Positions 6,757-8,320 of a DNA stretch of 8,320 bases are shown here, one piece after another (within the stretch, counting starts at the first letter, position 1; every line of letters starts with the position of its first letter). This DNA is from Accumulibacter sp. GTDB lineage: Bacteria > Pseudomonadota > Gammaproteobacteria > Burkholderiales > Rhodocyclaceae. Under the pieces are notes generated by a model, which searched no databases, was not told the DNA's origin, and saw nothing but the letters and a program-made list of their open reading frames with translations. The translations under genes were made by a program, and so were the position numbers. Where the stretch lies: assembly GCA_031267455.1 (NCBI GenBank), contig JAIRZC010000141.1, forward strand, positions 1 to 8,320, in the 5' to 3' direction.

Positions 6757-6833
6757 GGCGCACGTTCTTACGTGACACTGAGTTGTGTGCGGACTACAGA
6801 ACGCTGAAGCGCTTTTCGCGAATAGTTTGAACA
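6757..6833 (+). other. era-recO spacer with a short hairpin
   Basis: This 77-base gap holds a perfect hairpin, CACGT-TCTT-ACGTG (6761-6774), and a weaker ACAC...GTGT pair just after it (6775-6788). An alternative pairing joins CGCAC (6759-6763) with GTGCG (6787-6791). There is no T run, so it is not a standard terminator. I see no promoter. Confidence 0.4.
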
Positions 6834-7544
6834 ATGGGTCGAAATGTAATTGGCGGTCAGCCGGCGTACGTGCTGCATTCCCATCCCTACAGCGAAACAA
6901 GTCTCGTTGTCGAAATTTTTTCACGCGATTTTGGCCGCATCGCCCTTTTGGCACGCGGAGCTCGGCGTCCACGTTCCGCGCTTCGTGGCCTGTTGCTTGC
7001 TTTTCAGCCACTTGAAGTTGCATGGTCGGGGAAGGGCGAAGTACAAACGCTGGTGAAAGCCGAGTGGCAAGGCGGACAGCCCCTTCTTTCGGGGAAAGCC
7101 CTGCTTTGCGCCTATTATCTGAACGAGCTCCTGCTACATCTTCTGCCGCGCGCTGACGCACACGAACAGCTTTACTCTGCCTATGCCGGGACATTGCTGC
7201 GGCTCGCGGATCACCCGCGTGAATCCGACCTGCGTGTTTTCGAGTGCGCGCTCCTGCGTGAACTCGGTTATGGGTTGACGCTCAAACATGACGCCGATGG
7301 TTTCCCCATTGATCCGTCGGAGGATTACGCTTACGAAATCGAAAGAGGGCCGACGCGAGCCAAAGATCGCGATCAAGCGTTTTTGGTAAAAGGAAAAACA
7401 CTGATCGACATAGGCGGGGGAGATTTTTCCGATCCGCGTTCACTTGCGGAGGCCAAGCAACTCATGCGCATCTTGATCGCATACCATACGAGCGGCAAGG
7501 ATTTTCAGGTGCGAAAATTTTTCATGGAGCTTCAGGAATTATGA
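6834..7544 (+). CDS. recO: DNA repair protein RecO
   Basis: RecO works with RecR to load RecA onto SSB-coated single-stranded DNA in gap repair. The 236-residue protein has the N-terminal OB fold (about 8-78), including AYVLHSHPYSETSLVVEIFSR and GRIALLARGARRPRS, which match the usual start of RecO. It continues as an all-helical domain (about 84-236) with FECALLRELGYGL (136-148). A C-terminal helix ends at residue 236. Only two cysteines are present, so the zinc site seen in some Gram-positive and Deinococcus RecO proteins is missing, as expected for proteobacteria. A stop codon lies 6 bases before the ATG in the same frame, so 6834 is the earliest possible start. No good Shine-Dalgarno precedes it. 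The stop overlaps the pdxJ start as ATGA, which suggests coupling. Confidence 0.94.
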   Translation: MGRNVIGGQPAYVLHSHPYSETSLVVEIFSRDFGRIALLARGARRPRSALRGLLLAFQPLEVAWSGKGEVQTLVKAEWQGGQPLLSGKALLCAYYLNELLLHLLPRADAHEQLYSAYAGTLLRLADHPRESDLRVFECALLRELGYGLTLKHDADGFPIDPSEDYAYEIERGPTRAKDRDQAFLVKGKTLIDIGGGDFSDPRSLAEAKQLMRILIAYHTSGKDFQVRKFFMELQEL

Positions 7545-8293
7545 TTGAACTCGGTGTTAACATCGATCACGTCGCCACGATCCGTCAGGCACGTCGAACC
7601 TATGAACCCGAACCTGTCTGGGCGGCTGCTGAAGCGCATCTCGGTGGCGCCGACGGCATTACCGTTCATCTGCGCGAAGACCGCCGACACATCCAGGACA
7701 GCGATGTCGAAAAGCTCCGGACGCTTACGCAGATCAAACTGAATCTGGAAATGGCGGCGACGGATGAAATGATCGGAATTGCCTGCCGCCTGAAACCCGA
7801 GATGTCCATGCTTGTTCCCGAGGGACGGAACGAAATTACGACGGAGGGGGGGCTGGATATCCTCTCGCAAGAGAAAAAACTCAAAAAAGCGATTGATGTT
7901 TTAAGCGATGCGGGCATCCTCAGCAGCGTTTTTATCGATGCCGATTTAGCGCAAATCGATGCGGCGGCTCGAATCGGCGCGCATGTTTGTGAAATCCATA
8001 CCGGCCCCTACGCGCATGCCTTCCACACCATGGGTCGCGATGCCGAAAGCCCATCGGTTCTTACCGAACTCGAAAAAATCCGCAAAGCGGGGGATGCGAT
8101 CCAGGCGCACGGAATGCGTTTTAACGCCGGCCACGCGCTGACCTATTTCAATGTCCAACCCATCGCGCGTCTTCCCGGCGTCCGGGAATTGCACATTGGT
8201 CACGCGATTGTTAGCCGCGCTGTTTTCGTTGGAATGCGCGAGGCGGTCAGGGAAATGAAACGGCTCATCCGTGAAGCGCGCTTTTGGCCATGA
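7541..8293 (+). CDS. pdxJ: Pyridoxine 5'-phosphate synthase
   Basis: PdxJ closes the pyridine ring of vitamin B6 by condensing 3-amino-2-oxopropyl phosphate with 1-deoxy-D-xylulose 5-phosphate to give pyridoxine 5'-phosphate. It is a cytosolic TIM-barrel enzyme. The 250-residue product starts with the family motif LGVNIDHVATIRQAR (4-18), containing Asn7, Asp9, His10 and Arg18. The active-site residues His43 and Arg45 (TVHLREDRRHI), Glu70 (KLNLE) and His198 (NAGHALTY) are present. ELHIGHAIVSRAVFVG (216-231) is the phosphate-binding C-terminal motif. The length is close to E. coli (243). AGGA lies 3 bases and GGAG 11 bases before the ATG, which overlaps the recO stop. The stop overlaps the start of acpS, the same neighbour as in E. 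coli. Confidence 0.97.
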   Translation: MIELGVNIDHVATIRQARRTYEPEPVWAAAEAHLGGADGITVHLREDRRHIQDSDVEKLRTLTQIKLNLEMAATDEMIGIACRLKPEMSMLVPEGRNEITTEGGLDILSQEKKLKKAIDVLSDAGILSSVFIDADLAQIDAAARIGAHVCEIHTGPYAHAFHTMGRDAESPSVLTELEKIRKAGDAIQAHGMRFNAGHALTYFNVQPIARLPGVRELHIGHAIVSRAVFVGMREAVREMKRLIREARFWP

Positions 8294-8320
8294 TTGCCGG
8301 TATTGGGGCGGATATTGTTG
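8290..8320 (+). CDS. acpS: Holo-[acyl carrier protein] synthase, 5' end only
   Basis: Only the first ten codons are inside the window, reading MIAGIGADIV. This matches the AcpS N-terminus, where the Asp of G-x-DIV (Asp8 here) binds magnesium. The enzyme transfers 4'-phosphopantetheine from CoA to apo-ACP. The ATG overlaps the pdxJ TGA by 4 bases. The pdxJ-acpS order is widely conserved in proteobacteria and supports the call. The rest of the gene runs off the end. Confidence 0.85.
   Translation, partial: MIAGIGADIV

Noticed and set aside
7846..7852. Run of seven G in pdxJ as a possible frameshift site
   Set aside because: The reading frame continues with normal PdxJ sequence on both sides, and there is no overlapping product that slippage would make.

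Overview
The window reads as a single, densely packed housekeeping operon of a proteobacterium, most likely a betaproteobacterium. Every supported gene lies on the + strand. The order is mucD-type periplasmic protease, glutaredoxin-like protein, lepA, lepB, DUF4845 membrane protein, rnc, era, recO, pdxJ, start of acpS. To my knowledge, the glutaredoxin-like gene between mucD and lepA and the DUF4845 gene between lepB and rnc are typical of Betaproteobacteria and some relatives. Protein similarity recalled from E. coli LepA, RNase III, Era and PdxJ supports a proteobacterial origin. Genus cannot be determined from the sequence alone.

Layout. Positions 1-204 are a leader or intergenic stretch with no recognised gene; in this type of locus rpoE/rseA/rseB usually lie just upstream. 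Positions 205-1880 hold the envelope-stress protease and the overlapping thioredoxin-fold gene. Positions 1946-4912 hold the translation GTPase LepA (EF4), signal peptidase I and the DUF4845 protein. Positions 4909-5577 hold RNase III. A spacer of about 290 bases (5578-5868) separates rnc from era and is the only sizeable non-coding gap. Positions 5869-8320 hold Era, RecO, PdxJ and the first ten codons of AcpS.

Genes are tightly coupled. There are ATGA overlaps at DUF4845/rnc, recO/pdxJ and pdxJ/acpS, a TTGA overlap at mucD/grx, and stop codons merged with Shine-Dalgarno sequences before lepB and the DUF4845 gene. Looser joints lie before lepA (65 bases, with a possible extended -10 promoter), before era (291 bases) and before recO (77 bases). 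Together the genes serve protein quality control and export at the inner membrane (MucD, LepB), translation and ribosome maturation (LepA, RNase III, Era), recombination repair (RecO), vitamin B6 synthesis (PdxJ) and acyl carrier protein activation (AcpS).

I found no mobile element, CRISPR array, tRNA, rRNA or clearly novel system. All proteins have intact catalytic motifs. The points worth a second look are the long rnc-era spacer with its small hairpins and 11-base direct repeat, the alternative start codons, and the weak ribosome binding sites before lepA, era and recO.
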